In this document: positions 18,072 through 26,246 of the stretch, in pieces
Position numbering within the stretch: position 1 is the first letter of the stretch
Layout of the letters: each line of letters begins with the position of its first letter
Assembly (NCBI RefSeq): GCF_025244845.1
Contig: NZ_CP104264.1
Location: 2,418,001 to 2,482,000 of the forward strand
Reading direction: 5' to 3'
From: Arthrobacter sp. zg-Y1171
GTDB lineage: Bacteria; Actinomycetota; Actinomycetes; Actinomycetales; Micrococcaceae
DNA: 64,000 bases
The notes under the pieces: model-generated
What the model was told of the DNA's origin: nothing
Databases searched by the model: none
Seen by the model: the letters and a program-made list of their open reading frames with translations, nothing else
Translations under genes and position numbers: made by a program

Positions 18072-19102
18072 GCCAGCAGTACGAGCCCTACGCCCCCGCA
18101 GCCTCCGGAGCCGCCAACGGCACCGCGCCGGCGCCTCCCCCGTCCCCGGGAGAGGACCCTGTGCGGGAAGCCCTGGCGCAGGTCCGGCGTGAGGTTGCCA
18201 AGGCGGTGGTGGGGCAGGACGCAGCCGTGACGGGCTTGATCATTGCCCTGCTGGCCAAGGGGCATGTGCTCCTGGAGGGGGTGCCCGGCGTAGCCAAGAC
18301 GCTGCTGGTACGAAGCCTTTCCGCGGCACTGGACCTGGACACCAAGCGCGTCCAGTTCACCCCCGACCTCATGCCCGGCGATGTCACCGGCTCGCTGATC
18401 TACGACAACCGTTCCTCCGGGTTCTCCTTCCGGGAGGGACCGGTGTTCACCAACATCCTGCTCGCGGACGAAATCAACCGCACGCCGCCCAAGACCCAGG
18501 CGTCCCTGCTGGAAGCCATGGAAGAACGCCAGGTAACCGTGGACGGTGTCACCCGTCCCCTGCCCGAACCGTTCATTGTTGCGGCAACGCAGAATCCGGT
18601 GGAGTACGAGGGAACGTACCCGCTCCCCGAAGCCCAGCTCGACCGGTTCCTGCTCAAGATGACCCTTGACCTGCCCGGCCGCGAGGACGAGATCGAAGTG
18701 ATCCGCCGGCACAGCGGCGGCTTCGATCCGCGGAACCTCGCCGCGGCCGGTGTCCGGCCGGTCGCCTCGGCCCGGGACCTGGAACTGGCACGCGAGGCAG
18801 TGGCCAGGGTGACCGTTGCGCCCGAGGTCCTCGCCTACATCGTGGACCTCGTCCGGGCGACGCGGTCGGCGCCGTCGTTCCAGCTCGGGGTGTCCCCCCG
18901 CGGAGCCACGGCCCTCCTGAATACTGCCCGGGCCTGGGCCTGGCTCTCGGGGCGGGCCTTCGTGACTCCCGACGACGTCAAGGCGCTCACCCTTCCCGCC
19001 CTGCGGCACCGTGTGGCGCTTCGGCCCGAGGCCCAGATGGACGGGGTCAATGTGGACGATGTGCTGGGAAGCATCCTCGCCACAGTGCCGGTTCCCCGGT
19101 AG
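18068..19102 (+). CDS. MoxR-family AAA+ ATPase
   Basis: AAA+ chaperone-like ATPase of the MoxR family, 344 residues. Walker A is GVPGVAKTLLVRSL (about 76-89), Walker B ILLADEINRTPPKTQASLLE, sensor 1 VAATQNPVEYEGTYPLPEAQ, and a C-terminal lid with SPRGATALLNTARAWA. MoxR proteins act with VWA/DUF58 partners to mature or insert protein complexes. Here the gene is coupled (ATGA) to DUF4350 and is followed within 5 nt by DUF58, the standard MoxR-DUF58 module. Substrate unknown; a cell-envelope target is plausible given the membrane partners and the MtrAB neighbourhood, but that is inference. Confidence 0.95.
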   Translation: MSQQYEPYAPAASGAANGTAPAPPPSPGEDPVREALAQVRREVAKAVVGQDAAVTGLIIALLAKGHVLLEGVPGVAKTLLVRSLSAALDLDTKRVQFTPDLMPGDVTGSLIYDNRSSGFSFREGPVFTNILLADEINRTPPKTQASLLEAMEERQVTVDGVTRPLPEPFIVAATQNPVEYEGTYPLPEAQLDRFLLKMTLDLPGREDEIEVIRRHSGGFDPRNLAAAGVRPVASARDLELAREAVARVTVAPEVLAYIVDLVRATRSAPSFQLGVSPRGATALLNTARAWAWLSGRAFVTPDDVKALTLPALRHRVALRPEAQMDGVNVDDVLGSILATVPVPR

Positions 19103-19107
19103 CCCCG

Positions 19108-20400
19108 ATGGCTGTTTCGGGCCGCTTTGTCCTGCTGGCACTCCTGGGCTCCGTACCCGTGGTGCTTTATCCCGGTGCCGCCTCGATCCTGCTCTGGCTG
19201 GCTTTCCTGGCTGCCGCTGCCGGATTGGACCTGCTGCTGGCTGCCCCCGTGCGGCGGCTCCGCGTGGAGCGGCGCCTGCCGGACAGCGTGCGGCTGAGCG
19301 AAACGACGGCGGGAACCCTGGTGGTCCGCAATGACGCCAAGGCCCGGCTGCGGGCCGTGGTCCGGGACGGTTGGCAGCCTTCCGCCGGTGCCCGCAACCC
19401 GCAGCAGCGCCTGGCCGTTCCGGCCGGTGAAGCCCGGGCCATGGACGTGGTGCTGGAACCTGCCCGCCGCGGGATCCTGAAAAGCGGACATGTGGCGGTC
19501 CGCAGTTTCGGGCCTTTCGGACTCGCGGCCCGCCAGCGGACGCTGCCTGTGCCCGGAGAAATCCGGGTGCTTCCTCCCTTCCATGCCAAGCGGCACCTGC
19601 CCTCGAAACTGCGCAGGCTGAGGGAGCTGGACGGGAACGCCTCGGTACAGCTGCGCGGGGCCGGGACCGAATTCGACTCGCTGCGCGAATATGTGCGGGG
19701 CGACGACGTCCGCTCCATCGACTGGCGTGCCACCGCCCGGCGCCAGGACACCGTGGTGCGGACCTGGCGGCCCGAACGCGACCGCCGGGTGGTCATTGCC
19801 CTGGACACCTCCCGGACGTCCGCCGCCCGGATCGAAGACGAACCCCGCCTGGACACCGGCATTGAAGCTACCCTGCTCCTGGCCGTGCTTGCCCGCAGCG
19901 GCGGCGACCGGGTGGACTTCCTGGCCTTCGACCGGCGGATCCGGGCGCGCGTGGACTCCGGCGGCAAGGAAAACCTGCTGAGCCGGCTCGTCACTGCCGC
20001 GGCACCGCTGGAACCGGAACTCATCGAAGCGGACTTCTCCCTGCTGCCCGGAGCCGTGCACGCCGTGTCCGCCCGCCGTTCCCTGGTCGTCCTGATCACC
20101 GCACTGGATTCCGGAGCTGTCGAGGAGGGGCTGGTGCAGGTCCTGCCCCGGCTGCTGGAAAAGCATGTGGTGGTGGTTGCCTCCGTGCGGGATCCCGGCC
20201 TGGACGAGCTGCGTTCCGGCGGAGGCACAACGCCGGCAGTCTTCCGTGCCGCGGCAGCCGAGCGGGCCCTCCTCGACCGGGCTGCGGTCAGCGCGCAGCT
20301 GCGGTCGATGGGAGCGGAAGTGGTGGATGAGCCGCCGCACGAGCTGGCTCCGAAACTTGCTGATATGTATCTCCGCCTCAAGGCCACCGGAAGGCTGTAG
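19108..20400 (+). CDS. DUF58 domain protein (VWA-like partner of MoxR)
   Basis: Protein of 430 residues with two N-terminal hydrophobic segments (about 5-22 and 28-48), an extracytoplasmic or linker beta domain (about 60-160) and the DUF58 segment GDDVRSIDWRATARRQD (about 197-213). A VWA-like domain follows, whose metal-site motif reads ALDTSRTSA. DUF58 proteins are the usual partner of MoxR ATPases. The gene lies 5 nt after moxR and 2 nt before the DUF4166 gene. The VWA motif DxSxS is slightly altered (DTSRT), which may weaken metal binding. Confidence 0.92.
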   Translation: MAVSGRFVLLALLGSVPVVLYPGAASILLWLAFLAAAAGLDLLLAAPVRRLRVERRLPDSVRLSETTAGTLVVRNDAKARLRAVVRDGWQPSAGARNPQQRLAVPAGEARAMDVVLEPARRGILKSGHVAVRSFGPFGLAARQRTLPVPGEIRVLPPFHAKRHLPSKLRRLRELDGNASVQLRGAGTEFDSLREYVRGDDVRSIDWRATARRQDTVVRTWRPERDRRVVIALDTSRTSAARIEDEPRLDTGIEATLLLAVLARSGGDRVDFLAFDRRIRARVDSGGKENLLSRLVTAAAPLEPELIEADFSLLPGAVHAVSARRSLVVLITALDSGAVEEGLVQVLPRLLEKHVVVVASVRDPGLDELRSGGGTTPAVFRAAAAERALLDRAAVSAQLRSMGAEVVDEPPHELAPKLADMYLRLKATGRL

Positions 20401-20402
20401 CC

Positions 20403-21077
20403 GTGGACTCGGTGTACCAGCAGGTCCTCGGAGCAGGGTTCCTTCGCCTGCAGCCCCAGCTGCAGGCGTATTTCAGCCTCGGCCCGGACGCCGCCCGGTT
20501 CGGTGAAGGAACCGGCGTCTTTCTCCGCGCCGGTTGCCCGCGGCCCTGGCTGCGTCCGCTGCTGCCGCTGGTTCCGGTGTCCAACGCCTTTTTCCCGGAG
20601 TACGGGACCTCCGTCCCCTTCTCCATCCGCAACTATCCGCATCGCGACCCGTGGGGCCGGCCGGCGCTGACTGCGGTCCGCCGCTTTGACTTCCCGGGCC
20701 GGCAGCGGACCTTCGAGGACACCACGGTGCTGACCGGGCCCGGGGTCCTGACGGACTATCTGGGCCGCCGCCGCAACCTGGCCACGAACCTGCTGCTGCG
20801 GGTCTCGGACGACGGCCACCTGCACATGAATTCCCCGGGAAGCCGGCTGTTCCTCGGTCCGCTGCGGCTGCCCCTGCCGGACTTCGCCGGTGCCGACGCG
20901 CAGGTGGAACAGTGGTGGGACGAACAGCAGGACCGGTTCCGGATCCGCACCCGGGTCATCCAGCGGCAGGTCGGCACGGTATTCGAGTACGACGGCGCGT
21001 TCAGCTACGCCAGCCGCGATTTCGACGGCGGCCTGCCTGCCGACGTCGAACCGGCACGCTGGGAGCGCCGGACCTAG
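20403..21077 (+). CDS. DUF4166 domain protein
   Basis: Soluble protein of 224 residues starting at GTG 20403, 2 nt after the DUF58 stop, so almost certainly co-translated. The sequence opens YQQVLGAGFLRLQPQLQAYF and includes FPEYGTSVPFSIRNYPH, RRFDFPGRQRTFEDT and a repeated lipocalin-like strand pattern (LLRVSDDGHLHMNSPGSRLF; TRVIQRQVGTVFEYDGAF), as in DUF4166 proteins. The family is of unknown function, often fused to membrane or saccharopine-dehydrogenase-like proteins in other bacteria. Its place as last gene of a MoxR-DUF58 operon is unusual to my knowledge. Confidence 0.8.
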   Translation: MDSVYQQVLGAGFLRLQPQLQAYFSLGPDAARFGEGTGVFLRAGCPRPWLRPLLPLVPVSNAFFPEYGTSVPFSIRNYPHRDPWGRPALTAVRRFDFPGRQRTFEDTTVLTGPGVLTDYLGRRRNLATNLLLRVSDDGHLHMNSPGSRLFLGPLRLPLPDFAGADAQVEQWWDEQQDRFRIRTRVIQRQVGTVFEYDGAFSYASRDFDGGLPADVEPARWERRT

Positions 21078-21090
21078 GTCCGCGCGGACC
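21077..21090. terminator. Palindrome between converging DUF4166 and MetE-like genes
   Basis: GGTCCGCGCGGACC is a perfect 14-bp palindrome sitting in the 27-nt gap of two convergent genes. It could fold as a short hairpin; there is no U-run, so terminator function is only possible. Confidence 0.3.
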
Positions 21091-21104
21091 CGTCCCCGGC
21101 AGGT

Positions 21105-22226
21105 TTACCCCTCGGCTACCACCTGGTTCAATGCCGACGCAGTCTGCGTGAGGCGGGCCAGGACTTTCCGCGCCGCCTCCGGTGAAATATCGGCCAGCCC
21201 GGCGGCAGGTGCCAGGCGAAGCGCCGGCAGGTCCTGTTGCGGGAGCCCCAGTTTCCGCCAGGGCCGCAGCACCCGTTCCACCAGGTCGGTGACCTGGGGC
21301 AGTGCGGCTCCGTCCGCGGGAACCGGAAGGATGCCCAGCCAGATCCGGCGTCCGCCTTCAACGGCTTCGGCGATGCCTTCCCAGTCGCGGGCGTCCAGCC
21401 CGTCGGCTGCGAGGGCCGCGCCCTGCGCTCCGGCGCCGACGGCGAGCTCGAACGGTGACCGGGCGCCGGGCCGCAGCGGTCCGAATGCCTCCGCACGGGG
21501 CAGGGTGAAGACAGTGTCCGCGCCGACGGCTTCGATTGCCTCGCGGACCTGCTGCCAGGCGCTGGATACCTCCGAAGACGGTACGGAACGCAGTGTGCGG
21601 TAGCCGCTGGCGGTGGGGATCCCGCCGGCAAGGACTGCGGCGGCGTCAGGCTCGTCGACCTGCACCGTGATCCGTGCGCCCGGTGCCGACGACGACGCGC
21701 GGGCCACATAGTCGCCCACTCCGGCAGTGAAGGACTGGAGAATGTCCCGGCGGGCACCGGCGTCGGACAACGCCCGCTCGCCGTTGTGCAGATAAAGATT
21801 CGCGGCAAGCGAGAGCGGTCCGCGGACGGAGATCTTCAACGCCTCGCCTGTGCGTTCTTCGGCTCCGACGACGTCGGCAAGTGCGTTCAGGTCCTGGGTC
21901 AGCAGGGACACCGCGCGGCGGTGGTCCTTGCCCGGGCGCTCCACCAGGCGCCAGCCGTGCGGCTGGACATCCACGAAAAGGTCCACAAGCAGGGCGGCGC
22001 TCCGTCCGAGCGCGTCGGCCCCCGGCCCGCGCTGCGGCAGTTCAACCAGGAAGGGCAGGTGCGGGTCGCCCAGCTCACCTCGGACTACCCGGCTCGATTC
22101 GACCGGATCGGTCCCCGGCCAGCTGCCGAGCGCCGTCGCCGTAACCATGCCGTTTCGTGCTTCGGGTCGGGCGGGCTGCTCCGGAGGAACTGCTTCCCCG
22201 CGCCGGTCCTCAGGCCTCCGGGACAT
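21105..22226 (-). CDS. MetE C-terminal-like protein lacking zinc-site cysteines
   Basis: Protein of up to 373 residues with the TIM-barrel pattern of the actinobacterial 'methionine synthase, vitamin-B12 independent' family (M. tuberculosis Rv3015c type): ALGSWPGTDPVE, LPFLVELPQRGPGADALGR, ISVRGPLSLAANLY and QVDEPDAAAVLAGG are family segments. True MetE binds zinc through His, Glu and two Cys to activate homocysteine. This protein contains no cysteine at all; the expected C in the C-terminal PxCGLA-type motif is Ala (LAPAAGLADISP). It is therefore unlikely to be a methionine synthase. ATG 22226 overlaps the chorismate mutase stop; ATG 22148 (MVTATALGSWPG) is an equally credible start. Confidence 0.8.
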   Translation of the reverse strand: MSRRPEDRRGEAVPPEQPARPEARNGMVTATALGSWPGTDPVESSRVVRGELGDPHLPFLVELPQRGPGADALGRSAALLVDLFVDVQPHGWRLVERPGKDHRRAVSLLTQDLNALADVVGAEERTGEALKISVRGPLSLAANLYLHNGERALSDAGARRDILQSFTAGVGDYVARASSSAPGARITVQVDEPDAAAVLAGGIPTASGYRTLRSVPSSEVSSAWQQVREAIEAVGADTVFTLPRAEAFGPLRPGARSPFELAVGAGAQGAALAADGLDARDWEGIAEAVEGGRRIWLGILPVPADGAALPQVTDLVERVLRPWRKLGLPQQDLPALRLAPAAGLADISPEAARKVLARLTQTASALNQVVAEG

Positions 22227-22605
22227 CTGTTCCGCCGTTGCGGGTCTGGGAGATTGCCTGATGGTGGCGGATCACTTCGCTGATGATGAAGTTCAGGAAT
22301 TTCTCCGCGAAGGCGGGGTCCAGATGGGCGTCTGCGGCCAGGCGGCGCAGGCGTGCAATCTGGGCCACTTCCCGTCCCGGGTCCGCCGGCGGCAAGTGGT
22401 GCTCCGCCTTCAGATGGCCCACCCGCTGGGTCGCCTTGAAGCGTTCGGCAAGAAGGTACACGAGAGTGGCGTCGATGTTGTCGATGCTGCTGCGCATGGC
22501 AAGCAGCTCTTCCATGACATCCTCGGCGACCTTCCCGGAGAGGGAACTTGCCCGCGGATCGAACTCATGGTCCGGTGATTCGCTCATTGGTCCTGTCTGG
22601 CTCAT
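22210..22605 (-). CDS. Chorismate mutase (AroQ type)
   Basis: Small all-helical enzyme turning chorismate into prephenate for Phe/Tyr synthesis. The 131-residue protein carries the AroQ pattern AMRSSIDNIDATLVYLLAER and FKATQRVGHLKAEHHLPPADPGRE, with catalytic-type Arg and Lys residues, followed by FAEKFLNFIISEVIRHH. This resembles the short actinobacterial enzyme (Rv0948c type) that is activated by DAHP synthase. ATG 22587 has a better ribosome site (AGGACC) than ATG 22605; a 12-bp repeat GGACCAATGAGC spans both starts. The stop overlaps the possible start of the MetE-like gene by 17 nt. Confidence 0.9.
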   Translation of the reverse strand: MSQTGPMSESPDHEFDPRASSLSGKVAEDVMEELLAMRSSIDNIDATLVYLLAERFKATQRVGHLKAEHHLPPADPGREVAQIARLRRLAADAHLDPAFAEKFLNFIISEVIRHHQAISQTRNGGTDVPEA

Positions 22606-22706
22606 TGGACCAGTTTAGGTGGAGCGGCTCCCGGCCCGGAGCAGATTACGCCCGGCTTCGGCGAGGCGCTGCGCCGGTACCGGGAAACGGCCGTAAAACC
22701 AGGGCT

Positions 22707-23858
22707 TTAGGAAACCGCTGCGGGGTCCCATTCAAGGGAACGTGCCGAGTCGATGGTCGCCTGTCCCAGCACTCGGGTTCCCTGGTAAAGCACCATGGAC
22801 TGGCCGGGGGCAACCCCGCGCATGGGTTCGACCAGCCGGACCACAAGCTCTTCGCGTGTTGCACCGGTGGCCTCGTCGGCTACGTCCTCCATCCAGCCGG
22901 TGGCTGCCACGGGGTCGCCGTGGGCGCGGACCTGGACCTTGCAGTCGAAGGTGGTCCGGGCGGCGATCTCGGGGATCGGCAGTCCGGCCCAGGAAATCTT
23001 GATGCCGCGCATCTGGTCAATGTTCAGCAGCTGCTCGGGTCCGACCACGACCTTGTTTTCCTTCGGCCGGATTTCCAGGACGAAGCGGGGCTTGCCGTCC
23101 GCGGCGGGCGTGCCGAGCTTCAGTCCGCGCCGCTGGCCCACGGTGAACGCGTTCGCGCCGGGGTGGGTGCCGAGCTTCTCCCCCGTCTCGTCCACGATGT
23201 CGCCCTCGGTCATGTTGATGCGCTCTTCGAGCCAGCCGCGGGTATCACCGTCGGGAATGAAGCAGATGTCGTGGCTGTCGGGCTTGTTCGCCACGGACAG
23301 GCCGCGGCGTTCGGCTTCGGCCCGCACTTCGGCCTTGGACGGGGTTTCGGCCAGCGGGAACATGCAGTGGCGCAGCTGCTCCTCCGTGAGCACGCCCAGC
23401 ACGTAGGACTGGTCCTTGGCCCAGTCGGCGGCACGGTGCAGCTCCGGGTTGCCTTCGGCGTTCGTGATCACCTTGGCGTAGTGGCCTGTGCAGACGGCGT
23501 CGAAGCCCAGCGCGAGCGCCTTTTCCAGCAGGGCGGCGAACTTGATCCGTTCGTTGCAGCGCATGCAGGGATTGGGTGTGCGTCCGGCGGCGTATTCGGC
23601 CACGAAGTCGTCCACGACGTCTTCCTTGAACCGCTCGGAGAAGTCCCAGACGTAGTACGGAATGCCGAGGATGTCGCAGGCGCGCCAGGCGTCGCGGGAG
23701 TCTTCGATGGTGCAGCAGCCGCGGCTGCCGGTGCGCAGGGTGCCCGGCATCCGGGACAGCGCAAGGTGGACGCCGACGACGTCGTGCCCGGCCTCCACTG
23801 CCCGTGCCGCGGCCACGGCGGAATCGACTCCGCCACTCATTGCTGCCAAAACCTTCAT
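22707..23858 (-). CDS. mnmA: tRNA-specific 2-thiouridylase MnmA
   Basis: Adds sulfur to uridine-34 of tRNA-Lys, -Glu and -Gln. The protein is 383 residues: PP-loop [14 protein letters not shown] near the N-terminus, family motifs [11 protein letters not shown] and [12 protein letters not shown] (first catalytic Cys), [21 protein letters not shown], and [11 protein letters not shown] (second catalytic Cys, persulfide carrier), then the C-terminal beta-barrel with GQRRGLKLG. Its start overlaps the stop of the cysteine desulfurase by 4 nt (ATGA), so the sulfur donor and the thiolase are made together. Confidence 0.97.
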   Translation of the reverse strand: MKVLAAMSGGVDSAVAAARAVEAGHDVVGVHLALSRMPGTLRTGSRGCCTIEDSRDAWRACDILGIPYYVWDFSERFKEDVVDDFVAEYAAGRTPNPCMRCNERIKFAALLEKALALGFDAVCTGHYAKVITNAEGNPELHRAADWAKDQSYVLGVLTEEQLRHCMFPLAETPSKAEVRAEAERRGLSVANKPDSHDICFIPDGDTRGWLEERINMTEGDIVDETGEKLGTHPGANAFTVGQRRGLKLGTPAADGKPRFVLEIRPKENKVVVGPEQLLNIDQMRGIKISWAGLPIPEIAARTTFDCKVQVRAHGDPVAATGWMEDVADEATGATREELVVRLVEPMRGVAPGQSMVLYQGTRVLGQATIDSARSLEWDPAAVS

Positions 23859-25081
23859 GAAGTAAAACCTGTTCCTGCTGTTTGGATGCTGCTTACGTGT
23901 CCGGCCATGCCGGCCTTCTTGGCCCGCTCATATGCTTCGGGAAGTGCCTGCAACAAAGTGTCAACGTCTTCGGCGGTGGTTGTATGCCCGAGGCTGAACC
24001 GTTGGGCACCGCGGGCCTCGGTTTCGGTCAGTCCCATCGCCAGGAGTACGTGCGAAGGCCGCGGGACGCCGGCTGTGCAGGCAGACCCGGTCGAGGACTC
24101 CACTCCGGCCAGATCCAGCAGGAAAAGCAGTGAATCGCCTTCGCAGCCGGGGAAGGTGAAGTGGGCGTTGCCCGGCAGCCGGCGTCCGCCGCCGTCGTCG
24201 TCCCGCGCGCCCCGCAGGACTGCCTCCGGAATGGCCCGCTCGACGCCGGTGATGAGGTAGTCGCGGAGCGTGCGCAGGCGTTCGGCCTCGTCCGTCAGGT
24301 GCTCGGCGGCGTCCTGCGCTGCCGCGGCGAACGCTGCTATTCCCGCGGTGTCCAAGGTGCCGGAGCGGATGTCCCGTTCCTGTCCGCCGCCGTGCTGGAC
24401 GGGCGTGAGCTTGACGGCACGGCCAACAACCAGTGCACCCACTCCCACCGGGCCACCGATCTTGTGGGCGCTGAGGGCCATCGTGTCCAGGCCGGCGGAC
24501 CGGAAGCCGATCGGCAGCGCGCCGAAAGCCTGGACCGCATCCGAATGGACCGGGACGCCGTATTCGTGGGCCAGGGAAGCGATGGCCCGGATGTCTTGGA
24601 CGGTCCCGACCTCATTGTTTGCCCACATAGCGGTGAGCAGCGCTGTGCTGTCTGCGTTGGCTTCGAGTTCGCGTCGGATGGCGTCGAGGGAAATGACGCC
24701 CTCGTGATCCACCGGGATCCACACCGGCACCGCGCCTTCATGTTTCTCCAGCCATTCGACGGCGTCCAGCACGGCATGGTGTTCGATGCCGGAGACCAGG
24801 ATGCGGTTGCGTACCGGGTCGGCATCGCGCCGGGCCCAGAAAAGACCCTTGACGGCCAGGTTGTCCGCTTCGGTACCGCCGGAGGTGAAAATGATCTCCG
24901 AGGGATGGCAGCCTGCGGCGGCGGCCAGGACTTCCCTGGAGTCCTCTACGACCATCCGGGCACGTCGGCCCGAACCGTGCAGGGACGAAGGGTTGCCGCT
25001 GCGGCTGAGTTCTGCGGTGAGTGCGGCGAGGGCCGAAGCCGAAATCGGCGTGGTCGCCGCGTGATCTAGATACACGGGCAC
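23855..25081 (-). CDS. Cysteine desulfurase (NifS/IscS family)
   Basis: PLP enzyme that takes sulfur from cysteine and passes it to MnmA or Fe-S assembly. About 408 residues: [10 protein letters not shown] at the N-terminus, [19 protein letters not shown], the PLP lysine in [12 protein letters not shown], and the mobile loop with catalytic Cys in [17 protein letters not shown]. The first codons read TTG-GTG-CCC-GTG. A -10-like TAGAAT lies 6 nt before GTG 25081, which suggests a leaderless mRNA starting at that GTG; no ribosome site is visible. Operon with mnmA (4-nt overlap), the arrangement of Rv3025c-Rv3024c. Confidence 0.95.
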   Translation of the reverse strand: MPVYLDHAATTPISASALAALTAELSRSGNPSSLHGSGRRARMVVEDSREVLAAAAGCHPSEIIFTSGGTEADNLAVKGLFWARRDADPVRNRILVSGIEHHAVLDAVEWLEKHEGAVPVWIPVDHEGVISLDAIRRELEANADSTALLTAMWANNEVGTVQDIRAIASLAHEYGVPVHSDAVQAFGALPIGFRSAGLDTMALSAHKIGGPVGVGALVVGRAVKLTPVQHGGGQERDIRSGTLDTAGIAAFAAAAQDAAEHLTDEAERLRTLRDYLITGVERAIPEAVLRGARDDDGGGRRLPGNAHFTFPGCEGDSLLFLLDLAGVESSTGSACTAGVPRPSHVLLAMGLTETEARGAQRFSLGHTTTAEDVDTLLQALPEAYERAKKAGMAGHVSSIQTAGTGFTS

Positions 25082-25087
25082 CAACCA

Positions 25088-25116
25088 ATTCTAGCGGTCA
25101 TGGCGGCTCCTGCCGA
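25088..25116 (-). promoter_or_regulatory. Candidate leaderless promoter of the cysteine desulfurase-mnmA operon
   Basis: On the minus strand TCGGCA (25116-25111) and TAGAAT (25093-25088) are spaced by 17 nt and match four of six positions of the -35 and five of six of the -10 consensus. The expected transcription start falls on the GTG at 25081. Confidence 0.5.
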
Positions 25117-25214
25117 TTCGGGCGGCTGGGACTTTCCTGACGTTTCCCGCGGCGTGTCCGGTCCCGCTCCGCAACAGTTTCCTGACCGGCACCGGTCCGT
25201 CGCAGCACCCGGTG

Positions 25215-25243
25215 CTATTGAGGACGCGGGCTGTCCTCAATAG
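25215..25243. promoter_or_regulatory. Perfect 11-bp inverted repeat, probable operator of the WYL regulator
   Basis: CTATTGAGGAC and GTCCTCAATAG (25215-25225 and 25233-25243) form a perfect dyad with a 7-nt spacer, centred about 31 nt upstream of the WYL start ATG 25260. The core AGGAC-N7-GTCCT recurs at 27467-27483 before the epoxide hydrolase. Autoregulation is inferred. Confidence 0.7.
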
Positions 25244-25259
25244 GGACCACTATTACGTC

Positions 25260-26225
25260 ATGTGGGATACAGCATCGCGCTCATTCGAGGTCCTTCGAAA
25301 ACTGCAGCGGAGGGGTTTCGTTGCGGGCGAGACCCTGGCTTTCGACTTCGGGGTGACAACCCGCACCATCCGCCGCGACGTGGCACGGCTGCGCGACCTG
25401 GGGTACCCGATCGACACGCGCCTGGGTATCGACGGCGGCTACTCGCTGGAACCGGGCACGGTGCTCCCGCCGATTTTCCTCAGCATGGATGAAGCGTTGG
25501 CCTGCGCCCTCGCACTGCGCCGGTGGAACGAGGCGGCTGAACCGCACTTGGCGGCCGGCGCGCTGCAGAAGGTCCTCGCCTCGATGCCCAAACGCGTGCA
25601 GTGGATCATGACGGCCCTCGACCAGGCAGCAGTCGATCTCGAAATTGACGGCCTCAGGGAACCGGAGCCGGCCCCGGTCGACGTCGGCGTGCTCGGGGAA
25701 TTAGCCCGGGCCTGTGTCCTGCACCGCCGCGCGGAGTTCCTGCACACGCAGCGCAACGGGAAGGAGGAGATGCGCACAGCGGATTCATTCGCCTTGGTCA
25801 ACACGGTCCGCCGCTGGTATTTCGTGGCCTTCGACCTGAACCGGGACGAATGGCGCACCTACCGGGTCGACCGGATCTCCACCGTGACGGTGACCGGAGC
25901 GCCGGTCCGCGAGCGCGTCTTCCCCGGCACAGGTGTCGAGGCATGGGTGACTCAGCAGCTCCGCACCGGCTGGCAGCAGGTCACGGCCACTGTACGGGTC
26001 CACGCCCCGCTGGAGGCCGTGAGCCGGTGGGTGGCGCCGGCGTGGGGAACCGTCGAAGACGACGGCGCGGGGTCCGTTATTGTGCGGGCAGGAGCGGACA
26101 GCTACGACGCGATCGCCCGCTGGCTCCTCCTGGTGCAGGCGGACATCGACGTCATCGAGCCTGCGGAGCTGCGCGAAGCATTCGGACGCGTAGCCGCCCG
26201 CGCCGCCCGCTCGGCCACGGAGTGA
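25260..26225 (+). CDS. WYL-domain HTH transcriptional regulator
   Basis: Transcription factor of 321 residues. An N-terminal DeoR/HTH_11-type winged helix (about 5-60; SFEVLRKLQRRGFVAGETLA then FGVTTRTIRRDVARLRDLGYPI) is followed by a WYL ligand-sensing domain (about 140-215; the tripeptide appears in the variant RRWYFVAFDLNRDEWRTYRVDRI) and a C-terminal WCX-like region. WYL regulators respond to small ligands or nucleic acid signals. ATG 25260 is chosen; the upstream GTG 25212 would place the palindromic operator inside the coding sequence. The gene converges with the epoxide hydrolase, which it may control through a shared half-site motif. Confidence 0.9.
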   Translation: MWDTASRSFEVLRKLQRRGFVAGETLAFDFGVTTRTIRRDVARLRDLGYPIDTRLGIDGGYSLEPGTVLPPIFLSMDEALACALALRRWNEAAEPHLAAGALQKVLASMPKRVQWIMTALDQAAVDLEIDGLREPEPAPVDVGVLGELARACVLHRRAEFLHTQRNGKEEMRTADSFALVNTVRRWYFVAFDLNRDEWRTYRVDRISTVTVTGAPVRERVFPGTGVEAWVTQQLRTGWQQVTATVRVHAPLEAVSRWVAPAWGTVEDDGAGSVIVRAGADSYDAIARWLLLVQADIDVIEPAELREAFGRVAARAARSATE

Positions 26226-26246
26226 GCGGGAACCGCGGTTTGCCCT

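Noticed and set aside
16156..20400. Transglutaminase or defence-type MoxR island
   Set aside because: No transglutaminase-like or effector domain is encoded; the genes are the standard core module next to mtrAB.
25212..25259. N-terminal extension of the WYL regulator from GTG 25212
   Set aside because: It would translate the perfect palindrome and lacks similarity to WYL family starts; ATG 25260 begins the HTH properly.
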